Source of the DNA: Adiantum capillus-veneris
Taxonomy: Eukaryota > Streptophyta > Polypodiopsida > Polypodiales > Pteridaceae
Assembly (NCBI GenBank): GCA_014529385.2
Contig: CM043942.1
Location: forward strand, 64,914,184-64,978,183
Length of the DNA stretch: 64,000 bases
Reading direction: 5' to 3'
The notes beneath the pieces are model-generated. The model made no database searches, had not been told where the DNA came from, and saw only the letters and a program-made list of their open reading frames with translations. Positions 1 to 11,075 of the stretch are shown here, in pieces; the stretch's first letter is position 1, and every line of letters begins with the position of its first letter. Position numbers and translations under genes: made by a program.

Positions 1-1
1 A

Positions 2-307
2 ATGATTGAACCGATTTGTGAGCATGATTGTGGTTTAGAGCAGGGATCTGTATTCTTGGAGACTGATGAACCCATGCTAGAAGATATGGATAGTGGTGCT
101 CGCCATGATTATGATGTGGATAAAGTTATGTGTGATGATGAGTATGCTTATGATGATGAGAAGGGGTTTGGCATATATGAGTCCAATCTCAGCTATGTGG
201 ATGCCTATGCTAGGGATATGTGTGCTGCGGGGATACTTTTGTGCTTTGGATATCAACAAATTTACCTTCACACAATGATTTTAGCTACTCGGGTGCATGA
301 TTTGTAG
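2..307 (+). CDS. unidentified acidic open frame
   Basis: A 101-codon frame opens near the left edge and is rich in Asp, Glu, Met and Tyr. I recognise no domain. The composition (many GAT/GAG codons) and the lack of a longer continuation argue that it is either a fragment of a decayed mobile-element protein or a chance frame. The true 5' end could lie outside the window. Neighbouring sequence to 1298 holds no recognisable gene. Confidence 0.15.
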   Translation: MIEPICEHDCGLEQGSVFLETDEPMLEDMDSGARHDYDVDKVMCDDEYAYDDEKGFGIYESNLSYVDAYARDMCAAGILLCFGYQQIYLHTMILATRVHDL

Positions 308-1298
308 GTTGTTGCTATGGCTGGTGAAGCCAAGATGTCAGGTGATGAGTCACTTGAGTTGTCTCTATCGGCTGGGTTGAATGTGGCATGCAATATTTAT
401 GCGTTTGGAACTCCAGACAGGGCGGATGTGTTAGTTGGATATGCCTATGGTGCATTTTGGTTGATTGTTGAAAAATGTAGGTGTGGTGTTATGATGCTTC
501 TTGTGAATCAAGCGATAGGCCTTTGGCCTTTTGATCCAGGTGGAATGAGCACCTAGTAGTGCTGCTGCTGAGCATGAATGCTCTAGCAGGCTAGGGGATG
601 GGAAAATTATGTCAGGAGTTTTTTGGAGCAAGGGATTGTTCATATGTACATACACATGCATGGTGCATCGAATAAAGGATTGCCCATTTTCCTTAGCCAG
701 GTGGTTACGTGGGGCCCACATGTGTATAGGTAGGATAGGGTGTACATAGTGCAACGATTTTCACTATTACCAGTACCAGTGTGTTTTTTCTACAATAAGG
801 AGAAGTTGGTAGTGCGTAAAACTTCTCGAGGAAGCTATCCGCGGGCTGATAGCATGAGGTAAGCAGGTGCGTCAGATGACATCTAGTGGCATTAGGAGGC
901 TGAATGGGGCCAATACTTGCACGTGGAGAAGTATGGACACAACGTGGATGTTTTCTTGTGGTAATTATGCAGAAAGGTCATCATGAGGACCATATTTTGG
1001 GGCCACTTCACATGGTGTCGGGATGCATTATTGAAAAAAGCTGAGTGCCAGGTGTGCGGATGATGCAAAAAGGTGACAACTATGCACTGCGAGGTCAGTT
1101 TTGGGCCATAAATCAATACGATCGTAATAGTAATTGCAGCGTTTAAACTGCATAATATAAGAAGCTTTTGGGATAAAAGAAGAGTAAATCATGGTTAATA
1201 GTAATTATTTTATAAGTTTCCACTGTTTATTCTCTAGTAGAAAGAGCAACAAGCCATTTATTCTCTAGCTGAATGAGATATCTGGCAATTTATTCGCA
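308..1298. other. unassigned non-coding stretch
   Basis: No domain, long frame or repeat boundary is visible. Short frames are present on both strands (for example 317-556 and the opposite strand of 431-754), but their products show no motif. It may be LTR or leader sequence of the decayed gypsy element that follows, but I could not find paired ends. Confidence 0.3.
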
Positions 1299-1360
1299 GC
1301 TCATGTAACTTAAAGGAGAGAGTCTGTGAAACGGCACCGGTTCAAGCCCGGTCATGAGCT
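1299..1360 (+). pseudogene. tRNA-shaped relic, shortened anticodon arm
   Basis: GCTCATG at 1299-1305 pairs perfectly over 7 bp with CATGAGC at 1353-1359, forming an acceptor stem. Directly inside it is a perfect T-arm: ACCGG (1336-1340), a 7-nt loop TTCAAGC, and CCGGT (1348-1352). TA follows the 5' acceptor strand, as in tRNAs. Only about 62 nt separate the ends instead of 72-73, and the middle folds only into a short CTGT/ACGG stem with a GAA loop, so the anticodon arm appears deleted. It could be a nuclear copy of an organellar tRNA, a tRNA pseudogene or a SINE head; the original identity cannot be read. Confidence 0.5.
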
Positions 1361-2040
1361 TGTTCGGGGTCCATTTGAGGTCAACTAAAAGGCCAAGGGT
1401 GCCCAAGTAATAAAGCTAAGTGTGGGAACTGAAACAAACAAAGAGAAGACCAGAAAAAACGAGGATAAGAGAGGAGGAACAGCCGCAGGTGTGTTTTTGG
1501 GGTTTTTGGAGCCTGTTTTCGTCGTAAACTGCTCATCCGAGGTTGGATTTGAGCACTTTGACATTGTAGACTGGGGTTTTGGGCCCTTCCGGACGCGATG
1601 GCGCTGTCTATTTTACCAAATTTCTCACTATTTTTTTGTTGTTTTAGCTGTGTAAGTTTCTCCTATGAGCGAAGTTTCTCCTCTAGTTTATGATTGTATC
1701 TGGCTTATTTTACCCATATTGTGTGAGCGATTTTCCCCATTGGTGTTTGCCCAAGCTCATTTGTATCTAGACATCAGAAATTCTCCTCTTTTGAGCTCAG
1801 TTTGTTGGGTGTGTGTGTGTGTGTGTGTGTGTGTATCTCTTTGTGTGGAGTGTGCAAGTGAATAGTCTCTCTCCTCTCACTCCATAGGTGTGTTCCCTGT
1901 CTCGGCCAGGTGTGTTTTGTAAGCCGAGTGGTGCCCCATAGTGTGTGTGTGTGTGTATCTTCCCAAGAGTGTGTGTCGGGTCGTTATAGAGGCGCTGTGT
2001 GTGTTTTAATCCCGCTCACAACGGAATAGGAATCACGGAT
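1361..2040. repeat. GT-rich non-coding region
   Basis: Contains a (GT)n run at about 1808-1834 and a shorter one at about 1941-1956, amid TG-rich sequence. It lies immediately upstream of a decayed gypsy gag, so it may be part of that element's 5' LTR or leader. I could not identify a TG...CA boundary or a convincing primer-binding site. Confidence 0.4.
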
Positions 2041-3340
2041 CCAAAATTCAATGATAGACTATTGAGAGTGATAGAAGCCAAAGAACTTATCACTCAACAC
2101 AGATGGGAACCAAGAAAGAAAATGAAGAGTTAATACATACATCGAAACAAAGGATTATGAGGCTGACACTGATCATTATGACAAGAAGAAGCCAAGAGAA
2201 AAGAAATTAGTAGGTAAAACCAAAATCAGTAAGACCAAGGAACATTCCACTCATCTGAAAATTTCCTTTCTTATATTCAAAAGAGGAAAGAAGGATGATC
2301 TAATGTTCATATACAAGTCTTTCAGCAGTGTGTTGAACTGAAAGACATAGATGAAGATAAATGGGGGGAATAATCTCCAAAAACATTGAAAAGCACAACT
2401 AGAAAATGGTATTACCATTACCCAGTCTATCAACTTAGATCATATCACCAGCTCATTAAAACCTTTAAACTGGAATACTCAGACATTATAGAAGATGGAG
2501 ATATCTTCAGTGAGATAAATAAGATCAAACAAGAAAAGCTATGAGTCAAAAGTTATGTGAAAAAGACAAAAGAACTAACCAGACAACTACAAGAACCTCT
2601 GTCAAAAAAAAGAATGAGATCTTGGTTTCTAAATGGCTTTAAGAGCAGGAAGTTGCGAGAGAAAGAAGTACCAGCACCAACAACAAAATTCAATGACCTG
2701 GTATAGAGAGCACTAAAGTTGGAACAACAGGCGAAAAAGGAAAAGGGGCATAGAAGAAGGCAGTCTAGTGATGATGAATCCTCTAGTGAAGGAAGTTCTT
2801 AAAAACCATATCCAGTTCTAGTTCTTCAAAAAGTCAACCAAAGAAAAAAAGAAAAACTAAGAAAGGAGCTTGGGCCATAATATTGAAGAAATGTCTAAGC
2901 AAATTGTTGAGATAGTCAAATCAAGAAACTTAATGAGGAAAACAAATATATGGTGTTCTAAGTGCACGTCAAAGGACCATATGTCAAGTGAATGTTCCTA
3001 ATGCACATATTGCAAAGACTTTGGGCATGTCTCAAACAATTGTGGAATTTGAATTCACCACTTGAAGAAAGGAAAGGATTTGTCAATGATTGCCCTTACA
3101 AATCCAAAAACACCTAAAGTAGATGGAGCCAGTGGTACCAGGAAAAATGAAGCTACTACAAGTACTACAGGAGGAAGGGGGTGCTATCAGAATGTAACTG
3201 GAAGGGGTAGAGGCAAGGGAGATCATTTTTTCTTAAATAGACATCAACCACAGCATAATGCTAGTGGAAAAACAAAAATCAAAACAACAGAATCAACAAG
3301 ACCAATTCACTAACAAAAACGTTAGGGAAAGATCAGTCTA
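2041..3340 (+). pseudogene. gag: Ty3/gypsy gag, decayed
   Basis: Read across several stops and shifts, the + strand encodes a gag-like protein: a capsid-type region around 2330-2720 and then a lysine-rich tail. Two zinc-knuckle-like units follow at about 2950-3055 (CTSKDHMSSEC, then CTYCKDFGHVSNNC, the second with CX2CX4HX4C spacing). The frame at 3062-3313 continues into a Gly/Arg-rich segment. In-frame stops include TGA where Trp would suit and TAG where Gln would suit. The frame is cut at about 3458 by a DNA transposon; pol resumes at 4521. Retrotransposon Gag forms the particle and packages RNA; this copy cannot make a whole protein. Confidence 0.7.
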
Positions 3341-3458
3341 GATAGATGGTCGAGAACAAAACCAATCTGTATCTCAAAAACTTAGTGGGAGAGCAAAAAC
3401 CAGTTCAGCGGATCATTCAGAGGCAAATGAAGAAATCCCAGTAGTACCACACCAGGAT

Positions 3459-4520
3459 GAATTCATTTTTGTGAGGTCTATAATGCTAGAGAACTATCTT
3501 TAGTAGTCCTCAACATGTCTTGATGCTTCTAGGGAGAAATAAATATTAAAGTTGTAAGTTATGACCAAATTACAAAAATTGTCAAATCCTGCTTTTTAGC
3601 CAATTTTAGCTCTTCTATGATTTTTTTGGTGGATTTCATGATATCCAAATTCATTTTTGATTTTCTATGTTGCATATTGTAACATAAAGCTAACATTCCT
3701 TGAGTTTTGGGGCACCTAATACCCTATTTTGCATAGTACACAACGATGGTTGATTTTTTCAATTATGGAAGAAAACGAAACATTCTAGTATATCAAGTAT
3801 AGCTTTTCAATATTGTTAGTTTCTTGTGACAAATACATGCATTTTGTAGATGGTAACCATATCTAGTCATAAGGATCAAATTTGGCTAGATATTGAATAG
3901 TTTCTATGGGATTCTACAACACATAATGTTCAACCCAGTTTTTTCATGTTTGCTGTATTTAACACTTCATCTTTGTCCCCAAAATTCCCCTTGGTAAGAG
4001 ATGTATTATTCTTTTGACATGCTCCATGGCTCCTTATGAACATAAAGGACAATAGGGAACTAAGAAAACATGCATATATTATTTGTATTGAGCGTGGCTA
4101 TAGAAACTTTGATGATAGGTTTGTAGAATGGTAAAAATTCAACTTTTTTGTACCTATTTATTTTGGAAAAACAAAAAATAGTGAGTGAGAAGCAATCATA
4201 TGTTCTGATCACCAACCCAGTGAAGTTAACTAGGGAATTTATCTCAAGTCCTACAAAAATCCCTAATCTTATTTTTATGCAACAAAACGTAAGAAATGAC
4301 TGTTTTGATGAAAATTCACTGGTCCATCAACTTTGGAGGCTTGGTGTGACCAAAAGATGAGAAATTTTACAAGTTTCTTATTTTTTCCATGTTTAGTAGG
4401 CCTTGAACTATAACCTCATGAAAGGAATTTACAAAATGAGTGGACCTACTATGGTTTTGGAGGTTTTTTTCAAAACCATGAAAGGACACTTTTATGTCCT
4501 GTTAGGTTACCAACCTAGTG
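3459..4520 (+). mobile_element. TTAA-type DNA transposon copy A, left-truncated
   Basis: This stretch matches copy C (38112-39404) from about 38371 to its right end, in the same orientation. The right end is intact: GGACACTTTTATGTCC, then TTACCAACCTAGTG, then the TTAA target site at 4521-4524. The first 260 bp or so, including the left inverted repeat, are missing. The sequence to its left is gag zinc-finger tail and to its right is the segment before reverse transcriptase, so the host element's protease is missing too. No transposase is encoded; only short frames such as 4148-4360 exist. Confidence 0.8.
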
Positions 4521-7250
4521 TTAAGATCAACAAACATCTGAGGCCAAAGATCAACGAAAAAGCCAAAGTATTGTTCGAGAAGTATAAAGACGTACTTGCT
4601 TGGGAACATATGAATCTAAAGGGAGTGGATCTAGAAGTATATCCCCACTACATACCATGAAACCTGATGGCAGACCAGTAAGGCTGTAGAGATACAGAAT
4701 GAATCCCATTTATGCAAAGAAAGTCAAAGAGGATATTGATAATTTTCTTAAGGTAGGATTCATTACACAGATAGCCAAAATCGACTACTTCTTTCCTATA
4801 GTGGTAGTTTCAAAAAGGAATGGCAAGCTCAAAGTCTGTGTCAACTATAGGAAACTCAATGCCTAGAACATTAAAGACCCCTTTTGATGTTCAATGAAAT
4901 TGCAGGCCATGAAATGTATAGCTATAACTAACCGAAGATTGCACCAGAAGACAGGGAAAAAACATTATTCATAACTGAGGGAGGAGCATTTATGTATCTA
5001 GTAATATCGTTGGGACTTTGTAATGCTCCAACTACATTTTAGAGGTGCATGATGGAAATCTTCTGTGAGTTTTTGCATAAATTTTTAGTCATCTTTGTGG
5101 ATAATTTCACTGTATTTTCCACTAAAGAGATGCATATATTATTTCTAGAGATGGTTTTTGAAAGGTGCAGGGAGAAAATATTTTGCTTAAACTCATTGAA
5201 GTATGTGTTCGTAGTCTAGAAAGGATAGTTAGTAGGACACATTATTTCACAAAATGGCATCAAGATGGTTGAGGACAAGATTAAGAGTATTCCGCAAGCC
5301 AAAGTGCCAAGTACGGTTTCAAAATTGAGTTCATTCTTGGGGTACATAAATTTTTATTGAAGATTTGTTCATATGTTTGCAGCTAAAGCCTTAGCCCTTT
5401 ATGAGCTCATAGAGAAAGGAATTAAGTACATCTGGACTGAAGATATGAGAAAAGATTTCAATGCTTGAAAGAAGCAATTAGTAGAAAACCAGTTCTTTTC
5501 CAACCCAGCTAGGATATCATCTTTCATGTGCATGTTGATGCTTAAGGAATGGTGATGGGGGCTATAGTGGCCTATCCTAATGGGAAGACTGACTACCCAT
5601 TCTACTTTGCCAGTCACAAATTCAGTTCAGCCAAACAAGGATACTCAACAACAGAAAGAGAAGCACAGGGAATGGTGTTTAGTGAAACTAAGTTCATACA
5701 TTACCTATTGGGGAAGCTATTTCACGTTATGTGCCTTATCAGGCTTTATTGTTTTGTATTAATAAAGTGACCATACAAGGAAGATTGATCAGATGGATGA
5801 TGTTCTTCATGGAATTTGAACTCAAGGTTTTCCACATACCAAGAAAGTCACATTGTGGAGCTGAATTTCTCTCAAAAAGCACTAAAGGGTACTTTGAAAC
5901 ATCCTTGAGAGATGATCTAGTAGACACTGAACTATTTCAAAGCACAACTGAGGAAGAACCAAACCCAAAATGGCAAGAAGTGTATGATTTCCTTCAGCTT
6001 GGCAAATTCCGAAAAGAGTGGTCTCATAACAAGAAAAAGGCATTGCTTATTCAAAGTCTGAAATTCATCATTATTGCAGGAGCGCTTTACACATTGGTAA
6101 TTGATAGAGTTTTTTTACTTTGTGTACCTTGAAAAGGATGCATGCAAGTAATCATTGAAGCACATAATGGTGATACTAGAGTAAATTTTTCAACTGACAT
6201 CACTTTAAAAAAGAAATTGTCAAGCAGCCTGATGGTAGAAATCATCTAGAACATTTTGTAAGACTTGTGATATCTTCCAGAAGATGGGTAGACCCACAAC
6301 AACTAATATAACACCACTAGCTCCAGTTATTCCATTAGGAATCTTTATGAAATGGGGTCTTGATTTCATAGAACCATTCAAAACGATCACTCCCAGGAAG
6401 AATAAGTACATTATTATGACTACTTTCTATGTCATTAAATGGGTGGAGGCAAAATCTCTACCAGACAATACTGCTAAGTCAACCGCTTCATTCCTTTATG
6501 AGAATATCATGTGCAGATTTGGTTGTCCCATTGAAATAGTGTCACACCAGAGAACTCGTTTCATTAATGATATGATGGAGACTCATGGAATGTTTTTAGT
6601 GAAACATAGGAAGTCAACACCATATTATCCCAGGTGCAATGGTCAGGTCGAAAGCAATAATAAAACTATCAAGATTATTCTTACAAAGATTGTTCAGAAG
6701 GAGACACACCATTGGGACATCAAACTTCAGACTATACTATGGGCCTACCAAACTGCTTACAAAGTCACTATAGGCATGACTCAATTTAAGCTGGTTATTG
6801 GCACAAACGTAGTTTTACCTATGGAATGTTTTATTCCAAGTTCAAGAGTGGCAGTTGAATATGGGATGGATTTCAATAAGAACATGAAGCAATGACTAGA
6901 TGATCTATTACACCTAGATGAGATCCGACAGAGGGTTATGCTCGAACATGAAGTAGTACAACAACAGAGAAATAATTGGCATGATAGTAGAATCAAGGTT
7001 AGAAAATTCCACAGAGGGGACCTCATTCTACTCTAGTAGTCCACATTGGGACCAAAGAAGCCAAACCTGAAAATAGCATGGTCAGGACTCTATGAGGTAG
7101 GTAGATTGAGGTATTTTCAAATGGAACAATGAGACTAAGGGATTTATTTGGTTTATTGTTGCTAGGAATGTATAACAAGGCCAAGATCAAGCTCTACTAT
7201 CCAAGGACAAAAGGTGTTAAGCCCCAAGAGGATTTATTTTATGTAGTACC
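4521..7250 (+). pseudogene. pol: Ty3/gypsy pol (RT, RNase H, integrase), decayed
   Basis: Starting right after transposon A, the frame at 4403-4660 gives the pre-RT segment (KDVLAWEHMNLKGVD). RT continues to about 5350 over many stops; its catalytic box reads FVDN instead of F/YVDD. RNase H follows at about 5500-5900 (HVHVDA, YSTTEREAQ). The frame at 5731-6132 is the connection region. Integrase core is at 6284-6895: the first Asp lies in KWGLDFIEPF, the second is replaced (VSHQRTRF where VSDNGT is usual), and the Glu is kept in GQVESNNK. Remnants of the C-terminal domain reach about 7230. Several stops fall at TAG where Gln is expected. This is an old, dead copy. Confidence 0.85.
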
Positions 7251-8574
7251 AGTACCAGTAATAGTTAGTCTCACCAATCCAATCCTGACCCAACACCAAT
7301 GGCCCAACTAGTCCAGTCCGGAACAAACAACCCATTTAAAATTCTTGCCAGCTATGAGTGGAGAATGAAACAAATCCTGAACTGAATCTCTCTAGTAATG
7401 ATTAACCATAAAATCCAATGCATGTTTGACACATCAAAAGTAGAGTGCAGATATCAAGGGCGTCAATCTAGTGGAACAATAATGGCAAGATTACGTATAC
7501 CTATGGGACAGGTTTGGCCATCTACAACCTTTGGTGCCACTTTCTCCTCCACTTGCCGATAGTGTGTTCGACCCATAGGAACCTACTTTGCCTGTGCAAA
7601 GCCTAACTCCTTCAACCATAACTATAATCAACATGCCACATTACTCCTTCAATGACACATTCATAACATCCACAACAAGTAAGTTTTCTTGAACCAATAC
7701 CTCTTCATCTAAATTGTATAGGGGTAGAAATAAGATGTCAGAGTATATGAGGGAATCTATGGACATGATACAAGCTCAAACAGGGAGCCTTAAGGAGTCA
7801 TTAGGTATCATACCCCATAGCAAGATAGAAAAGTATGTGTTCCAATAAAGTGACCAAGAAATGCTCAAGCTATTGGGCCTATAGGTGATTAGGGAAGCCA
7901 CAACACTTCCTTTTGATGAGAAAATCACGCACCAAGTGCTCAATACGTACAAGGCTTAAAACAATAATGTAGTAATTCACGATCGCACATTAGAACAGAC
8001 GTCTCATGAGTTAGCTCAAATTTCAAACTTCCCAATGACCAAAAATCCATACCAGCAATTGATGAAGATATCAACCAGTATCTAAAAGAAGACAATTAGG
8101 CCAAGAAGAAAATAAAAGATGGAGCTCAAGGTATTCTAGTGGCGGTGTTGGAACACACAGTAGTATACAGGTTTATGGTTGAGACCATCAGCCTAAAAAA
8201 CAACCCTACATTTCTATCCGAGAAACTGTTTTCAATTATATTAGCCAAAATATGGGACCCAAAAGCTAATACCAATATTTTACAATTTTTTATCAGTAGT
8301 GTCACGGAGCAAACTGCCAAGGTTAAATCCAGAAGCCTCTTCAAAGTTTGATATGTATGGCAGTTTGTAAACTGGGCAACTCTACCTACAGTACCTGCCA
8401 GTATCACCATAATATGGGATAGGGTGGATTCTTCTAAAGCTGATAGAATCAACTTAGACTCTTTTGATGACGAGACACAAACTGACTCACAAAAAATTGG
8501 GTCACAAAGAAAGGAAAGATTATAAAAACCTGTTGAGGACAAAGGCAGATGCAAAGAGTTGACAAGAATAAGCG
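7251..8574 (+). pseudogene. post-integrase reading frame of gypsy element, part 1
   Basis: Downstream of the integrase the + strand keeps stretches of open frame with coding-like composition. The clearest is 8139-8351, which continues past one TGA to about 8522. I recognise no domain. Its position after integrase suggests an extra 3' frame, as in several plant gypsy lineages (env-like or accessory). The young gypsy element at 8580 was inserted here, and the frame plausibly resumes at 22059. Alternatively this is gag of a different element. The opposite-strand frame at 8126-8554 is treated as a shadow. Confidence 0.4.
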
Positions 8575-8579
8575 CCTAG
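8575..8579. other. target-site duplication CCTAG (left)
   Basis: The five bases before the left LTR are CCTAG and are repeated exactly at 22054-22058 after the right LTR. A 5 bp duplication is what a gypsy integrase makes. It shows that 8580-22053 arrived as one unit. Confidence 0.95.
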
Positions 8580-9142
8580 TGTGCGCTCCTTGCCGCACTG
8601 TCGAAGCAAGGGACTTGCCGATACACCGTGTACGAGCCGCAGACGGCTCCAAGCACACAACTAGTTTAACTAGTAAGCTCAAAGAGGGCAATGGTGTGTC
8701 ACTCACCGCCTTATGCTCCTGCAGTAGAGGATTCCTCGCCGTGAAGAAGAGGGAGACACCGCTACGCTGCGCTCAACCGCCTCGCCGCCGTCGTGCCACC
8801 GCAACGCTCGATCGCACACACACTCTCACTCTCTCTCTCTCTCTCACACACGCACACACACACAAGGAGATGGAGCAAGAGCAGCTTCTATTGCACAATG
8901 AGAGAATGACTCAATTTTAGGTTTAATTGGCTTTTATGTGAGCTCACCCCATTCACACTTGGGCGCCCATGCTTAGCCAACTAACCCTAGCATGTTCGTG
9001 TTAGAGTGCGCCTCTCATCGGCGATCACTCTACCTTTCCCTATTGGACCGACAAGCCCGGTGCCTGACTCTACTTAAATAAATAATACGGTTATAGTGTC
9101 CGTCGTAAGCGATAGGGTGTCCATGAGCCACGAGGGTTAACA
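8580..9142 (-). repeat. 3' LTR of the 13.5 kb gypsy
   Basis: On the + strand it begins TGTGCGCTCC and ends GGGTTAACA. It is 563 bp and nearly identical to 21462-22053. It contains a CT/CA microsatellite at about 8817-8863 and lacks the extra 24 bp seen in the other LTR beside GGAGATGG. In element orientation it is the downstream LTR that supplies the transcript end. Confidence 0.95.
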
Positions 9143-9157
9143 TTGCCCCCCTTCCTG
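9143..9157 (-). other. polypurine tract
   Basis: Read on the minus strand, CAGGAAGGGGGGCAA abuts the 3' LTR. This purine run next to the LTR is the expected primer for plus-strand DNA synthesis during reverse transcription. Confidence 0.85.
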
Positions 9158-10372
9158 ATGTAGATTCCGTCCTCGGAAGCTATTGAGTTGAAGCTTGGTA
9201 TGTCCATGTTGTAGAGCATCTAGATTTGAATCTGCAAGGCAAAGTCACTGTTTTAGCAAGCGGAATTATATTGCCATAAATCATGAGGGGAATGTAAAGT
9301 ACATGTGGAAATGAGTAAATGCAAGATTTATGAAATGTTAGACTGCCATTAAGGACAAATAAATTGCACTTTGAGTAAATTAATTAATCAAGAGTTTTGA
9401 GCTTATGGGTGAGTCTATCAATTAGTTAGCTATGACTAAGGTTAAAACAACTACTCTGGTACTAGCTAAGCTAAGAAGATTATCTAAATGCAAGATTCCC
9501 TAATTATGCTTTTCAGCTTTGATTAGCCAACTCGCTCTCACAACTGCAAACAAAAGCTTGAAATGTTAACTGTAAGCTCAATGGAAGTCTTTTAATTAAT
9601 TAATTAATTTATTTTATTTTTTTTAATACTTTTTTACTTTGGGTCACAATCATGTGATGTGTGTGCTTATTTTGTATGTCCGGGGTTTTTTGCTTCTCAA
9701 GGAAAAGCGCCCACACTGGGAACCTCGAGGGCTCTAGTACCATAGACAATACATGTGAGTGAAGTACCAATTCAAGCTAGGATTTCTCTTCCAGCGTAAG
9801 ATTGGCACTTATGTTTTTTTTTTTCTTTTTTTTTTGCTTCCATTTCCTTGGTATTCGCACTAGTGTTTTTTGTTGTTTGAGTGAGCAAGCCTTTCTCTGC
9901 CTAGAACATTCCTAAGGTCTCAAATACTCGGATAATTTTATTAGCTAGGCCTAGTGGTCAAGTAAATGAGTTAACCTAAAGTCATGGTCTCCTAATCTCC
10001 AGGCTCATCCATAAGATTAAACTGGAGTTCAATCAACTTAAGCAAAGACAAATTTATACATCCATAATGGCAGATAACAATCATAACTATTGCACTGAAA
10101 CAAAGAATGAAAAATCATTATTAGCAATTACACATATCCACCAACATGAATCATGGAAAGTAGTACACCTGGAGGTATGGAGTGGCTCATTTCGTTGAAG
10201 CAGATGTCCTCAGCCATGTGGATGGAGATCCATATAAGTCCTACCTAACACATCCAAAAACAGGCACTATACCTCTAGGAGGCATGTCAGTGTGAAAAAT
10301 TAAAACTCCTAAAAAACAAACTCAAAACACAATCTAGACCCCTAACCTACCTATCTGTCACCCCTTTTAGAA
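9158..10372 (-). other. 3' untranslated region of the 13.5 kb gypsy
   Basis: AT-rich sequence with TTAATTAATTAATTAA at about 9592-9608 and T-runs at about 9814-9834. No frame longer than about 60 codons and no recognised motif. It separates the last open frame from the polypurine tract. Confidence 0.6.
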
Positions 10373-10804
10373 TCAAGGAAAGAGGATATTATATAAACCA
10401 GGTGACCACCCTAAGGCTAGGCCTCTATCCTCATCATCTAGATAAATAAAATCGTTGTCCGTGAGGCCATAGTCTTCCTCGGTCTCTATTAGTTCCTCTT
10501 CATCATTCTCTTGTGCAAGCATGCTAATCAAGAACCTCGCGATGCGTGGATACTCATCTTGTGCAAAAGAATAAGCATGTGCCATTTGAGACACATTCGC
10601 TACTGGGTATGGATCACTAGTTAGCCATAGACGTATCAGCCATTCTAACTCCTCAAAATTTCTCTCACATGCAAGGCTCTCTATCAAATCCCATTCGCAA
10701 GAAAGTATAGGGTAGCATACGTAGAACACTTGAGGAAAAGACAAAGGGTACCTTTCATCAAAAATAGAAGTGCATGCCTCTGGTGAAGTATCCATTTCTA
10801 ACAA
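10373..10804 (-). CDS. intact 143-aa acidic frame at the 3' end of the gypsy element
   Basis: A 143-codon frame with ATG and stop, in a different frame from pol. The N-terminal two-thirds are hydrophobic and aromatic (several Trp, Tyr and Phe); the C-terminal third is strongly acidic (about residues 98-128, rich in Glu and Asp). There is no signal peptide and no domain I know. It sits between the post-integrase extension and the polypurine tract, where plant gypsy elements sometimes keep accessory or env-like frames. It is uninterrupted although gag-pol has nine stops, which may hint at later loss of constraint or simply its short length. It could be non-functional; function unknown. Confidence 0.4.
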   Translation of the reverse strand: MLEMDTSPEACTSIFDERYPLSFPQVFYVCYPILSCEWDLIESLACERNFEELEWLIRLWLTSDPYPVANVSQMAHAYSFAQDEYPRIARFLISMLAQENDEEELIETEEDYGLTDNDFIYLDDEDRGLALGWSPGLYNILFP

Positions 10805-11075
10805 GACAGATAGATTTGGTTAGGCCTTTAAAACATAAGAGTTGTTTTTTTGTGTTGCTTGAATTGACACGGTGAATTTGGACTTATATGTAAGATCTGA
10901 TAGGGTGCTCTCTCGTTGCTAGTCACTCTTGCTCTTTACTATTTTTGTTTTTTGTGAGTATAAGGCTATATATATACATTTCCTAAGACTGGAATTGAGA
11001 GGTCAGGGAGGAAGGTTGAGAGGGGAGCGAGTGAATGATTGATGTTAGCAAACACTCCCCCCTTCCTTGGGTAGA
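10805..11075 (-). other. spacer between 3' frames
   Basis: AT-rich sequence with stops in all minus-strand frames and a TATATATA stretch at about 10968-10976. No motif recognised. Confidence 0.4.

Noticed and set aside
8549-8920. 123-codon frame over the LTR and its 161-codon counterpart at 21281-21766
   Set aside because: They lie in LTR sequence, run across CT/CA repeats, and are on the strand opposite to the element's genes; the copies differ by indels.
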